DNA from: Pseudomonas sp. AN-1
Lineage (GTDB): Bacteria > Pseudomonadota > Gammaproteobacteria > Pseudomonadales > Pseudomonadaceae
Assembly (NCBI RefSeq): GCF_034057115.1
Contig: NZ_CP139195.1
Location: forward strand, 3,038,001-3,102,000
DNA length: 64,000 nt
Direction of reading: 5' to 3'
In this document: positions 36,099-46,000 of the stretch, piece after piece
Position numbering within the stretch: position 1 is the stretch's first letter
Layout of the letters: every line of letters starts with the position of its first letter
Made by a program: the position numbers and the translations under genes
Notes under the pieces: model-generated
The model's database searches: none
Told to the model about the DNA's origin: nothing
Seen by the model: the letters and a program-made list of their open reading frames with translations, nothing else

Positions 36099-36980
36099 GT
36101 GAATCTGTTGCAACACATTGCCCAATCCCGCTCCCTGCTGCGCAAGTCGGAGCTCAAGGTCGCCGACTACGTGCTGCAGGACCCGGCTTCCGTCATGCAC
36201 AGCTCGATGGCCGACCTCGCCCACGAGGTCGGCATCAGCGAGCCGACCATCGTGCGCTTCTGCCGCGCCATCGGCTGCACGGGCTTCCAGGATCTCAAGC
36301 TCAAGCTGGCGCAGAGCCTGGCCGCCGGCGCCAGCTTCGGCCAGTTCGCCATCCACGAGGAAGACTCGCTGGCCGACTTCAGCCTGAAGATCTTCGACAC
36401 CACCCTGCACACCCTGATGGAGGTGCGCGAGCACCTCGACATGCAGGCGCTGGAGCGCGCGGTCAACGCCATCGCCAACGCCTCGCGCGTCGAGTTCTAC
36501 GGCTTCGGCGCCTCCGGCGCGGTGGCCGCCGACGCCCAGCACAAGTTCTTCCGCCTGCTGCTGACCGCCGCCGCCTACTCCGACCCGCACATGCAGGCGA
36601 TGAGCGCGGTGACCCTCAAGCCCGGCGACGTGGCCATCTGCATCTCGCAGTCGGGGCGCTCCAAGGACCTGCTGACCACCGCCAACCTGGTGCGCGAAAG
36701 CGGCGCCACGCTGATCACCCTGTGCCCGAGCCAGACCCCGCTGGCCGACCTGGCCACCGTCAACCTGGCCATCGACGTGCAGGAGGACACCGAGATCTAC
36801 ACCCCGCTGACCTCGCGCATCGCCCACCTGGTGGTGATCGACGTGCTGGCGATGGGCGTGGCCATGGCCCGCGGCCCGGACCTGGTCAACCACCTGAAGA
36901 GCGTCAAGCGCAGCCTGCGCAGCCTGCGCCTGTCGCCGAAGACCGCCAAGCCGGCCGAGGACGGCCCGGGCGGCGCCTGA
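36099..36980 (+). CDS. RpiR-family regulator, HexR-like
   Basis: This 293-residue protein has an N-terminal RpiR HTH (residues 1-75; AHEVGISEPTIVRFCRAIGC) and a SIS sugar-phosphate-binding domain (about 120-260) with SQSGRSKDLL. HexR-type proteins respond to 2-keto-3-deoxy-6-phosphogluconate and repress zwf and Entner-Doudoroff genes. GTG 36099 is the likely start. Because pseudomonads often carry more than one HexR-like protein, I leave the symbol blank. Confidence 0.88.
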   Translation: MNLLQHIAQSRSLLRKSELKVADYVLQDPASVMHSSMADLAHEVGISEPTIVRFCRAIGCTGFQDLKLKLAQSLAAGASFGQFAIHEEDSLADFSLKIFDTTLHTLMEVREHLDMQALERAVNAIANASRVEFYGFGASGAVAADAQHKFFRLLLTAAAYSDPHMQAMSAVTLKPGDVAICISQSGRSKDLLTTANLVRESGATLITLCPSQTPLADLATVNLAIDVQEDTEIYTPLTSRIAHLVVIDVLAMGVAMARGPDLVNHLKSVKRSLRSLRLSPKTAKPAEDGPGGA

Positions 36981-37001
36981 GCCGGCCCGGGCCGCCAGCC
37001 G

Positions 37002-37994
37002 TTACTCGAACGGCTGCGGTCGCGGCGTGTCGGCCGCCGACGGCGGCAGGATCGGCAGCGGGAATTTCGGCTGCTCGCCGGTCAGGGTCTTGAGGAAGGC
37101 CGTGATCTTGCCGATCTCGTCCTCGCGCAGCTGGCGGCCGAGCTGCAGGCGCGCCATCACGTCCACCGCCTCCTCCAGCTTCCAGTAGGCGCCATCGTGG
37201 AAGTAGGGATAGGTCAGCTCGACGTTGCGCAGCGTCGGCACCTTGAACTTGAAGCGGTCGGCATCCTTGCCGGTCAGCCCGGCGACGCCTTGGGCCGGGT
37301 TGTTGGTCAGGTACGGATTGACCAGGCCCATCTTCTGGAACGAGTTGCCACCGACCGCCGGGCCATTGTGGCAGCCGGTACAGCCGACGTCCTTGAACAG
37401 GCGGTAGCCGTCCAGTTCGGTCGTGGTCAGGGCGCTCTGGTCGCCGCCCAGCCAGCGGTCGAAGCGCGAATTCGGGGTGACCAGGGTCTTCTCGAAGGCG
37501 GCGATGGCATCGGTGATCGCGTCGATGGTGACCTGGTCGGTCTTGTAGATCTGCCGGAAGGCGGCGCGGTATTGCGGGATCGAGCCGACCACGTCGACGG
37601 CCAGGTCGTGGCTGAAGCCCATCTCCATCGGGTTGGCGATCGGCCCGCCGGCCTGCGCCTTGAGGTCGGCGGCGCGGCCGTCCCAGAACTGGGCGATGTT
37701 CATGCCCGAGTTGAGCACGGTGGGCGAGTTGATCGGCCCCTTCTGCCAGTTGTGGCCGATGGAGGTCGGCAGGTTGTCGCTGCCGCCCAGGCTCAGGTTG
37801 TGGCAGGAGTTGCAGGAGATGAAGCCCGACTTCGACAGGCGCGGGTCGAAGAACAGCTGCTTGCCCAGCTCGACCTTGGCCGGTTCGGTGATTCGCGCCG
37901 GCTCGACCGGCTGGATGGGTTCGTTGGCAGGGGCCGCAGCCCAGGCGCTGCTGCCGAGCAGCAGGCCGGCAGCCAGCAGGAGGGGTTTGTGCAT
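37002..37994 (-). CDS. Di-haem cytochrome c peroxidase
   Basis: This 330-residue periplasmic protein has a Sec signal (MHKPLLLAAGLLLGSSAWA) and two c-type haem sites: CNSCH (near residue 62) and CTGCH (near 206). Family text includes LGKQLFFDPRLSKSGFISC, QFWDGRAADLKAQAGGPI and PTLRNVELTYPYFHDGAY. It should reduce hydrogen peroxide to water using cytochrome c. I saw no clear ANR box upstream. Confidence 0.93.
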   Translation of the reverse strand: MHKPLLLAAGLLLGSSAWAAAPANEPIQPVEPARITEPAKVELGKQLFFDPRLSKSGFISCNSCHNLSLGGSDNLPTSIGHNWQKGPINSPTVLNSGMNIAQFWDGRAADLKAQAGGPIANPMEMGFSHDLAVDVVGSIPQYRAAFRQIYKTDQVTIDAITDAIAAFEKTLVTPNSRFDRWLGGDQSALTTTELDGYRLFKDVGCTGCHNGPAVGGNSFQKMGLVNPYLTNNPAQGVAGLTGKDADRFKFKVPTLRNVELTYPYFHDGAYWKLEEAVDVMARLQLGRQLREDEIGKITAFLKTLTGEQPKFPLPILPPSAADTPRPQPFE

Positions 37995-38185
37995 GGTGCA
38001 TTCCTCTTCCGATGAGGTTGTCGCGGATTGATTCGCGGCGCGCAGGGTAGCCGAATGCCCTCGCGCTGAACAAGGTCATTGCCGGGAAGCGCCTGTCACG
38101 CCGGCGTCACCGCGCTGCCGTCAAGCCGTCACTCCTCCTGCGGCATGCTCGAACTCCCTGGATCATTCGCGATGGGAGAGACGCC

Positions 38186-38410
38186 ATGCCCCGCCACCAT
38201 GCTGTCGCCGCCAACCCCGAAGCCCCGCGCCTGGACGCCAAGGCCCGCCGCAAGCTGGAGGACCAGCGCCGCATGGCCTTCCGCCGGGCCATCGAGCTGT
38301 ACAACGAGGAGCGCCGCCTGGATCAGGAGATCCACGACTATCCCGAGCTGATCGCCGTCAACTACGTGCGCGCGCTGCGCGCCGAGGCACGCCGCCAGCC
38401 CGGCGCCTGA
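38186..38410 (+). CDS. Small basic protein of unknown function
   Basis: This 74-residue, highly charged, probably helical protein has a core KARRKLEDQRRMAFRRAIEL. ATG 38186 is preceded by GGGAGAG. It lies between the peroxidase gene and the convergent LysR gene. I recognise no family; codon use matches its neighbours, so it is likely real. Confidence 0.65.
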   Translation: MPRHHAVAANPEAPRLDAKARRKLEDQRRMAFRRAIELYNEERRLDQEIHDYPELIAVNYVRALRAEARRQPGA

Positions 38411-38416
38411 AGCCGC

Positions 38417-39346
38417 TCACAGGCGCTGGCCGAGGGCGTTGATCGCCGCGCGGTTGGCGCGGATGTACTCGAGGAAGGCGCTGGCCACCGGGCTCAGGTA
38501 GCGGTCGCGCGGGTACACCACGCACCAGCTGTGCTGCAGCGGCAGCTCGGCCACCGGCAGCTCGCGCAGGCGGCCGCTGGCCAGCTCCAGGCTCACCGCA
38601 TGGCGCGGCAGCAGGGCGAGGCCCAGGCCGGCCAGCACCCCGGCGCGCTGCGCCTCCTGCGAGCCGAGCTGCAGGGTCTGGGCGAAGTGGGCGCGCTTGT
38701 CGTGGCAGAAGCGCTCGCAGGCCTGGCGGGTGCCCGAGCCCGGCTCGCGCACCAGCAGCGGCCAGGCGGTCAGCTCCTGCAGGGTCAGCGACTCGCGCTG
38801 GCACAGCGGATGGCCGGGTGGCGCCACGGCGACGATGTGGTTGGTGAGGAACGGGTTGAACTCCAGGTTCATGCCGGTCGGCACCTGGGAGAGGATCATC
38901 AGCTCGTCGCGGCTGACGCCCATGCGGCGCAGCACCTGGGCGTGGCTGGCGACGGTGAGCTGCAGGCCGACCTCGGGGTGCTCGCGGCGAAATTCGCCGA
39001 ACAGGTGGGGAACGAAGTACTCGGCGCTGGACTCCACGGTCAGGCTGAGCAGCCCCTGCAGCGAACCCTGCAGGTCGGAGAGCTGCATGTCGAGGCTCTC
39101 CAGGCGGCCGAAGATGTCGGCGCCGGCGCGGCGCAGCGCCTCGGCGGCGTCGGTCAGGTAGAGCTTCTTGCCGACGTACTCGAACAGCGGCTGGCCGACC
39201 AGCTCCTCGAGCTGGCGGATCTGCAGGCTGACCGCCGGCTGGGTGAGGGCCATCTCCTCGGCGGCGCGGCTGTACGAGCGGGTCTCGCACACCGCGCGGA
39301 ACACCTGCAGCTGGCGCAGGGTGAGACGCATCAGGGACTTGCGCAT
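38417..39346 (-). CDS. LysR-type regulator divergent from pyruvate carboxylase (PycR-like)
   Basis: This 309-residue LysR protein has the HTH LRQLQVFRAVCETRSYSRAA followed by LTQPAVSLQIRQLEELVG, then an effector domain of the CysB/LysR kind. It faces pycA, like PycR of P. aeruginosa, which regulates pyruvate carboxylase and virulence genes. ATG 39346 follows GAGG. A LysR-like inverted repeat lies at 39486-39505. Confidence 0.88.
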   Translation of the reverse strand: MRKSLMRLTLRQLQVFRAVCETRSYSRAAEEMALTQPAVSLQIRQLEELVGQPLFEYVGKKLYLTDAAEALRRAGADIFGRLESLDMQLSDLQGSLQGLLSLTVESSAEYFVPHLFGEFRREHPEVGLQLTVASHAQVLRRMGVSRDELMILSQVPTGMNLEFNPFLTNHIVAVAPPGHPLCQRESLTLQELTAWPLLVREPGSGTRQACERFCHDKRAHFAQTLQLGSQEAQRAGVLAGLGLALLPRHAVSLELASGRLRELPVAELPLQHSWCVVYPRDRYLSPVASAFLEYIRANRAAINALGQRL

Positions 39347-39485
39347 GGGGACCTCGGCAACGGGAGAAAGGCACTCGGCAGCGCGCTGCAACCATTCGGC
39401 AACCGGGTTGCAACATGTAGCGACGAGCGGCTGGTCGTGACCCGACGGTCGACTGCAGGCCAGGAAATCCGGGCGCTCCGCCGAT

Positions 39486-39505
39486 GCATAAGTTGTAGTT
39501 TATGC
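39486..39505. promoter_or_regulatory. Candidate LysR operator upstream of pycA
   Basis: GCATAA-GTTGTAGT-TTATGC is a 6-bp inverted repeat with an 8-base spacer, 107 bp upstream of the pycA start and 140 bp from the regulator start. Its form suits a LysR binding site. Confidence 0.45.
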
Positions 39506-39570
39506 TCAACCTAACAAATATTCATTTTTCTTAATCGACCCCGCGGCGCTAGGGTGAATGCACCTGCGGC

Positions 39571-39586
39571 CTGACCGGCCGGTCAG
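39571..39586. promoter_or_regulatory. Perfect 16-bp palindrome in the pycA leader
   Basis: CTGACCGGCCGGTCAG is an uninterrupted palindrome 26 bp before the pycA GTG. It could be an operator of a TetR-type protein or a short mRNA hairpin affecting translation. Confidence 0.4.
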
Positions 39587-39611
39587 CCAGCCCAAGCCGA
39601 GGGAGACCTCC

Positions 39612-41027
<1,416 letters not shown>

Positions 41028-41037
41028 GGAATTGAGC

Positions 41038-42846
41038 ATGAACAAGAAGATCCACGTCACCGACACCATCCTGCGCGACGCCCACCAGTCGCTGATCGCC
41101 ACCCGCATGCGCCTCGAGGACATGCTGCCGATCTGCGCCAAGCTCGACCAGGTCGGCTACTGGTCGCTGGAAGTCTGGGGCGGCGCCACCTTCGATTCCT
41201 GCGTGCGCTTCCTCAAGGAAGACCCGTGGGAGCGCCTGCGCCAGCTCAAGGCCGCGCTGCCCAACACCCGCCTGCAGATGCTGCTGCGCGGCCAGAACCT
41301 GCTCGGCTACCGCCACTACAGCGACGACGTGGTCAAGGCCTTCGTCGCCAAGGCCGCGGTCAACGGCATCGACGTGTTCCGCATCTTCGATGCGATGAAC
41401 GACGTGCGCAACCTGCGCACCGCCATCGAGGCGGTCAAGGCCGCCGGCAAGCACGCCCAGGGCACCATCGCCTACACCACCAGCCCGGTGCACACCACCG
41501 CGTCGTTCGTCGAGCTGGCCAAGCGCATGCAGGAGAAGGGCGTCGACTCGATCGCCATCAAGGACATGGCCGGCCTGCTCACCCCCTACGCCACCGCCGA
41601 GCTGGTGCAGGCGCTGAAGGCCGAGATCGACCTGCCGATCTTCGTCCACGCCCACGACACCGCGGGCCTGGGCGCCATGTGCCAGCTCAAGGCCATCGAG
41701 GCCGGCGCCGAGCACATCGACACCGCCATCTCCAGCTTCGCCTGGGGCACCAGCCACCCGGGCACCGAGTCGATGGTCGCCGCCCTGCGCGGCACCCCGT
41801 TCGACACCGGCCTGGACCTGGAGCTGCTGCAGGAGATCGGCCTGTACTTCTACAACGTGCGCAAGAAGTACCACCAGTTCGAGAGCGAGTTCACCGGCGT
41901 CGACACCCGCGTGCAGGTCAACCAGGTGCCGGGCGGCATGATGTCCAACCTGGCCAACCAGCTGAAGGAGCAGGGCGCCCTGCACCGCATCAACGAGGTG
42001 TTCGAGGAGATCCCGCGCGTGCGCGCCGACCTCGGCTTCCCGCCGCTGGTCACCCCGACCTCGCAGATCGTCGGCACCCAGGCGGTGTTCAACGTGCTGG
42101 CCGGCGAGCGCTACAAGACCATCACCAACGAGGTGAAACTGTACCTGCAGGGCCGCTACGGCAAGGCCCCGGGCGAGGTCAACGAGCAGCTGCGCTTCCA
42201 GGCCATCGGCCACGAGGACGTCATCGACGTGCGCCCGGCCGACCTGCTCAAGCCGGAAATGGCCCGCCTGCGCGAGGAGATCGGCGCCCTGGCCAAGTCC
42301 GAGGAAGACGTGCTGACCTTCGCCATGTTCCCGGACATCGGCCGCAAGTTCCTCGAGGAGCGCGCCGCCGGCACCCTCAAGCCGGAAGCCCTGCTGCCGC
42401 AGCCGGACGCCGCCGGCCGCCCGGCCGCCCAGGAAGGCGTGCCGACCGAGTTCGTGGTCGACGTGCACGGCGAGAGCTACCGCGTCGACATCACCGGCGT
42501 CAGCGTCAAGACCGACGGCAAGCGCCACTTCTACCTGGCCATCGACGGCATGCCGGAAGAGGTGGTGTTCGAGCCGCTCAACGCCTTCGTCGGCGGCGCC
42601 GCCGGCGGCAAGCGCAAGCAGAGCGCCGCCCCGGGCGACGTCAGCACCACCATGCCGGGCAACATCGTCGACGTGCTGGTGAAGGAAGGTGATGTGGTCA
42701 GGGCCGGCCAGCCGGTGCTGATCACCGAAGCGATGAAGATGGAGACCGAGGTGCAGGCGCCGATCGCCGGTACCGTGAAGGCCATCCACGTGGTCAAGGG
42801 CGACAGGGTCAATCCCGGTGAAGTACTCATCGAGATTGGAGAATAA
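41038..42846 (+). CDS. pycB: Pyruvate carboxylase subunit B (carboxyltransferase with biotin carrier)
   Basis: This 602-residue protein has a carboxyltransferase domain (TDTILRDAHQSLIATRMR with metal-binding Asp, about 1-290), a conserved middle domain and a C-terminal biotinyl domain with EAMKMETEVQAP, where the Lys is biotinylated. It resembles OadA-type subunits. No oxaloacetate decarboxylase membrane subunit is nearby, which favours pyruvate carboxylase. It starts 10 bp after pycA and is followed by a strong terminator. Confidence 0.95.
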   Translation: MNKKIHVTDTILRDAHQSLIATRMRLEDMLPICAKLDQVGYWSLEVWGGATFDSCVRFLKEDPWERLRQLKAALPNTRLQMLLRGQNLLGYRHYSDDVVKAFVAKAAVNGIDVFRIFDAMNDVRNLRTAIEAVKAAGKHAQGTIAYTTSPVHTTASFVELAKRMQEKGVDSIAIKDMAGLLTPYATAELVQALKAEIDLPIFVHAHDTAGLGAMCQLKAIEAGAEHIDTAISSFAWGTSHPGTESMVAALRGTPFDTGLDLELLQEIGLYFYNVRKKYHQFESEFTGVDTRVQVNQVPGGMMSNLANQLKEQGALHRINEVFEEIPRVRADLGFPPLVTPTSQIVGTQAVFNVLAGERYKTITNEVKLYLQGRYGKAPGEVNEQLRFQAIGHEDVIDVRPADLLKPEMARLREEIGALAKSEEDVLTFAMFPDIGRKFLEERAAGTLKPEALLPQPDAAGRPAAQEGVPTEFVVDVHGESYRVDITGVSVKTDGKRHFYLAIDGMPEEVVFEPLNAFVGGAAGGKRKQSAAPGDVSTTMPGNIVDVLVKEGDVVRAGQPVLITEAMKMETEVQAPIAGTVKAIHVVKGDRVNPGEVLIEIGE

Positions 42847-42854
42847 GTCCCTTG

Positions 42855-42882
42855 AGGGGAGCCGAATGGCTCCCCTTTTTTT
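42855..42882 (+). terminator. Rho-independent terminator of pycAB
   Basis: AGGGGAGCC and GGCTCCCCT pair perfectly around GAAT, followed by six to seven T. It also marks the left edge of the accessory island. Confidence 0.92.
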
Positions 42883-43110
42883 GTTCTTGAACTTTTGCTG
42901 CCGCATTGGGAGTGGCTGTTTGATGTGCCGGCCTCTATATGCCCAGCCAGCGACCGGAAGCAGAAAAAACCCAAATACTTTTCATGAAACTGCGACAAAA
43001 ACCATTAATGGCGATTAGTTTTACAGGTAAATTTCCTTCGCGCGACCCTACTCACTCAATGCATTTAACTAAACGCATATTGACGCCCCCTGCCGAGGGT
43101 CATCATCTAG

Positions 43111-43512
43111 CTATTTAAGAGCATCCGTCATCTGCACATAGCTTAAAGCATAGCAGGCAAAACGCGGATCAAGAGGCTTGCCATCGGCGTCTTCCCAGCG
43201 CTTAACATAGACTTGTAGGCTTTCTTCGTCGAAGTCCAGACGAAGTCGGCCAAGCACTCCCCCACTGATAACGCAAGAGTCTTCGTAGGGGGCCAGGGGT
43301 TCTATTCTCATGTTCGGTAGGTGCTCCTCCAACCACGCCAGCAATTCAGCGCGACCAGGCGGGTCGTCCGGCCTTGGGTGTCGGCCACTCTCAATGTGCC
43401 GCAACGGATCCAGGGGGAATATTTCACCACTGGCACTGGCGAACTCAATAAAGTACAGATCTCTCGGCTCCTCTCGCATGATTTGTTCCGGGGTGCGAGC
43501 TAGAATTGGCAT
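43111..43512 (-). CDS. Unknown acidic protein
   Basis: This 133-residue, acidic, soluble protein starts at ATG 43512 behind GGAGG. Visible text includes DLYFIEFASASGEIFPLDPL and LRLDFDEESLQVYVKRW. It resembles small immunity-type proteins in size and acidity but I recognise no family. The flanking DNA is AT-rich, marking the accessory island. Confidence 0.6.
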   Translation of the reverse strand: MPILARTPEQIMREEPRDLYFIEFASASGEIFPLDPLRHIESGRHPRPDDPPGRAELLAWLEEHLPNMRIEPLAPYEDSCVISGGVLGRLRLDFDEESLQVYVKRWEDADGKPLDPRFACYALSYVQMTDALK

Positions 43513-43602
43513 CTGGTGGTCCTCCACAGGCTCTGAGTGTAACCTGGGTATGTAATGCTTTGATCAGGTCAATAAACATCGGGGCTCAGCATGGGCGCGG
43601 TG

Positions 43603-44322
43603 TCAAGGATTTTCCTTTTCGTCAATTTTCGCGATCATTTCCCCCAGCTCCTTGAGGTGGTCGTCTACATCGATTTCGTGAAAATCATTTTCTTCGATCG
43701 CTGCGAGTATTCTGGACTTTGTCTCTTCTCGATCGGTTTTTGAACCAAACCACGAAAGGCAGTAAAGAACTCCCTCAATCACTTTTCCCAAGTCAGGGCG
43801 ACCAAGGTCGATCAATTTTGGCTGGCAATTGGGCTCAATCTTGATCCCAGAATTTATACGTACTGGGTAGCTTGCCAGCTCTCTGGGTGCGCAAAACTCC
43901 AGGGCCCAGTCCTGCCGTGCACCGGCAGGAAAAACCGCATAGTCGGTCTGCAGCGGTTCCTGCAACTCATAGCCAATGCCAGAAAAAGACATTTTCGGCC
44001 AGATTGAGAGAAGATCATCCCCTCTGAATGAAAAGCCCCAGTCCAACTCCAAGTATTCGATATTTTCAATGCCGTATTCGTGATTTTCATTGACCTGTCC
44101 TTCAAGTATATCTTCCAGGATCTCTTCGGCACGAAGTCGAGCGAAAACACCAATTAGAATAGGGTTTTTATTAAGGATCAGAAGCAAATCTCTCAGAAGT
44201 ACATCCCGATCAAGTTCGACACCCTCGAAAAGGTATTCGATCGCTTGGCTGGATACATCAAAAGAGTCGCCACTTGCTGTTTGGTAGGTTATTTTTCCAC
44301 CGCGCGAAACTCTCAGGCTCAT
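43603..44322 (-). CDS. Unknown acidic protein, AT-rich gene
   Basis: This 239-residue soluble protein starts at ATG 44322 behind a purine-rich AAAGGAG. Helical N-terminal and C-terminal parts flank a central beta-rich region (YLELDWGFSFRGDDLLSIW). No domain was recognised. GC is among the lowest in the window. It reads in the same direction as the neighbours on both sides, but the gap to 44454 is 131 bp with no evident terminator. Confidence 0.6.
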   Translation of the reverse strand: MSLRVSRGGKITYQTASGDSFDVSSQAIEYLFEGVELDRDVLLRDLLLILNKNPILIGVFARLRAEEILEDILEGQVNENHEYGIENIEYLELDWGFSFRGDDLLSIWPKMSFSGIGYELQEPLQTDYAVFPAGARQDWALEFCAPRELASYPVRINSGIKIEPNCQPKLIDLGRPDLGKVIEGVLYCLSWFGSKTDREETKSRILAAIEENDFHEIDVDDHLKELGEMIAKIDEKENP

Positions 44323-44453
44323 TTGGTTGAACTCCTTTCTCTGTCAGGTCTTTAGGAAAACGCTGAAGCATTCATTTTTCATCCGGCAGCAGGCCTGAAA
44401 GCAACGGTTTCCGTGGGAGCTGCCCGGGGTGACGTGAATGCGTCGGCGTTTCC

Positions 44454-45077
44454 CTAGAAAGTCCGGAGTGGCTCCAGTCTGTAGCGAGCGGAACCCAGCA
44501 GTTCAAAAAAAAGCTCACCAGTCGTCGCGCCGGGAGCGGAAGATGCCGTGCGCCAGAGTGTCGAGTGCTGCTGTACATGAGTGCAAAGCTGTTCGATCAA
44601 CGGGTTCTGCTGTCGTAGAGTCTCCAGCTCATCCTGCCGCAGCCCCGGACTGAACAGCAGTGCCAGTCTTTGCCTGTCGGCCAGAGGCTTCTCAGTGAAC
44701 TCCCGGCTGTGAAGACTGAGCCAGCGGGTAATCATGCGGATATCCGTATGGTTTCGTGCATCGCTCACTTCGAGTTGAGCGACGCGGATCTCGTCCGCGC
44801 CGACAATTACCCGGCATGCGACGTAGCGATCTCCGTCGGCAAGCGGGGCGCTGGCATTCTCAAGCGCCAGCTTAGGCGTCGGACTGGCATAGACGGCATG
44901 GCGACGCGATGGCATCGAGGCTGGTCGCAGCCACTCCCAGATATTGTCCACGACGTAGGGAACATTGCTGGGAATGCGGAGCGTGCTCTGGCGCTGATAA
45001 CCGTCATTCGCCTCGGCCAGTCGGCTTTCAGGCACGGCTCGAAAAAGCTCGGTAATCGTAGTTCCACGTTTAGTCAC
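44454..45077 (-). CDS. Unknown protein with possible ART/RES-like N-terminal motif
   Basis: This 207-residue protein is coupled to the Sel1 gene by a 4-bp overlap. The N-terminal half has YVVDNIWEWLRPASMPSRRH followed by AVYASPTPKLALENA, a layout (Arg, then 'vYaS', then 'lAl.A') reminiscent of RES or ADP-ribosyltransferase-like folds. The C-terminal half is helical. The resemblance is weak and no catalytic residue set is proven. Confidence 0.5.
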   Translation of the reverse strand: MTKRGTTITELFRAVPESRLAEANDGYQRQSTLRIPSNVPYVVDNIWEWLRPASMPSRRHAVYASPTPKLALENASAPLADGDRYVACRVIVGADEIRVAQLEVSDARNHTDIRMITRWLSLHSREFTEKPLADRQRLALLFSPGLRQDELETLRQQNPLIEQLCTHVQQHSTLWRTASSAPGATTGELFFELLGSARYRLEPLRTF

Positions 45078-45916
45078 GCCTGCTTCTCCTTTTCGCTGGT
45101 CTGCCTATGGGCATCGTAGGCCCGGTATCTTCTAGCCTGGCTGCTATTCATGGCAATAGCCCTGTCGCGCCAGTGGTGGTATTCGTCGCTGCCGGGTTGG
45201 GTCACCAAATAGAACTCCATCAGTGCTTCCGCCGGCTCTGCACCGAGTGCGTACTCGGCGGCTTGTTTGAGAAGGTTCACGCCATCCTCTACGCTGCCAG
45301 ACAAACCAGTGCCTTCCAGTTGGCGGAGAGCGACCTTCATCGACGCCCAGACGTGCCCGCCCTGAGCGCCTCGCAAGTACCATTCCCAAGACCTCTTCGG
45401 ATCAGGCTCGACGAAAACGCCGACCTCTCCTTGCTCCGCCACCCAGTTACCTTCGTAGAGTTCGCCCAGGGAATACGCCGCCAGCAAGATCCCGCGTCCA
45501 TAGGCTTGTTCCAGGTGGGGCAGTGCTTCTGGCTGATTGCGATGTGGGCTCCCCATATAACCATATATCAGCCCCAGGTTGTAATGGGCCTCCGGGCACT
45601 GGAATTGTGTCGCGATCTGTAGCACTCTGACGGCTTGTTCGTGGTCTTTCGCAAGGAAAAAGCCGTTCATCCACAGCCAGCCAAGCTCGTTCCAGGCGTT
45701 ACCCACACCGGCCAGAGCCGCCTTGCGCAGTAGTCGGTAATACTCTTGAAATTCTCCGATTGTCTCGAATTCGCACACCCGTTCACTGAAGAGCGAGGTC
45801 GACAGCCCCACCCCCATCCAGTAACGCTGGATTTCGCTCATGGGAGTGATCCGCAGCTGTTCAAGCGTGGGCAATCGCATCGACGGCAGGTAGCCGATTC
45901 CTTCCTTGCGCGGCAT
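45074..45916 (-). CDS. Sel1-like repeat protein
   Basis: This 280-residue protein has at least four Sel1-like (TPR-type) repeats between residues ~65 and 220: YYRLLRKAALAGVGNAWNEL, AHYNLGLIYGYMG, AAYSLGELYEGNW and SWEWYLRGAQGGHVWASMKV. Such proteins act as adaptors. ATG 45916 follows GAGGGAAAGG. It overlaps the next gene (ATGA) and is divergent from the WYL regulator, which may control it. Confidence 0.8.
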   Translation of the reverse strand: MPRKEGIGYLPSMRLPTLEQLRITPMSEIQRYWMGVGLSTSLFSERVCEFETIGEFQEYYRLLRKAALAGVGNAWNELGWLWMNGFFLAKDHEQAVRVLQIATQFQCPEAHYNLGLIYGYMGSPHRNQPEALPHLEQAYGRGILLAAYSLGELYEGNWVAEQGEVGVFVEPDPKRSWEWYLRGAQGGHVWASMKVALRQLEGTGLSGSVEDGVNLLKQAAEYALGAEPAEALMEFYLVTQPGSDEYHHWRDRAIAMNSSQARRYRAYDAHRQTSEKEKQA

Positions 45917-45960
45917 GAACCTTTCCCTCTTCAGGTGAGGTTGATATTCTTCCACAAGGG

Positions 45961-45989
45961 TGCGACAAACCATGTCGCATGTGGCGACA
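45961..45989. promoter_or_regulatory. Candidate WYL-regulator operator
   Basis: TGCGACA-AACCA-TGTCGCA (45961-45979) is a 7-bp inverted repeat, followed by a third half-site GGCGACA (45983-45989). It lies between the divergent WYL and Sel1 genes, 12 bp before the WYL ATG. This fits autoregulation. Confidence 0.5.
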
Positions 45990-46000
45990 GGGAGAGTTCT

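Noticed and set aside
37995-38080. ANR/FNR box upstream of the cytochrome c peroxidase
   Set aside because: I looked for TTGAT-N4-ATCAA; only isolated half-like pieces were seen.
42847-43110. att site or tRNA at the left edge of the island
   Set aside because: I found no tRNA-like cloverleaf and no matching direct repeat at the right edge near 49502-49621.
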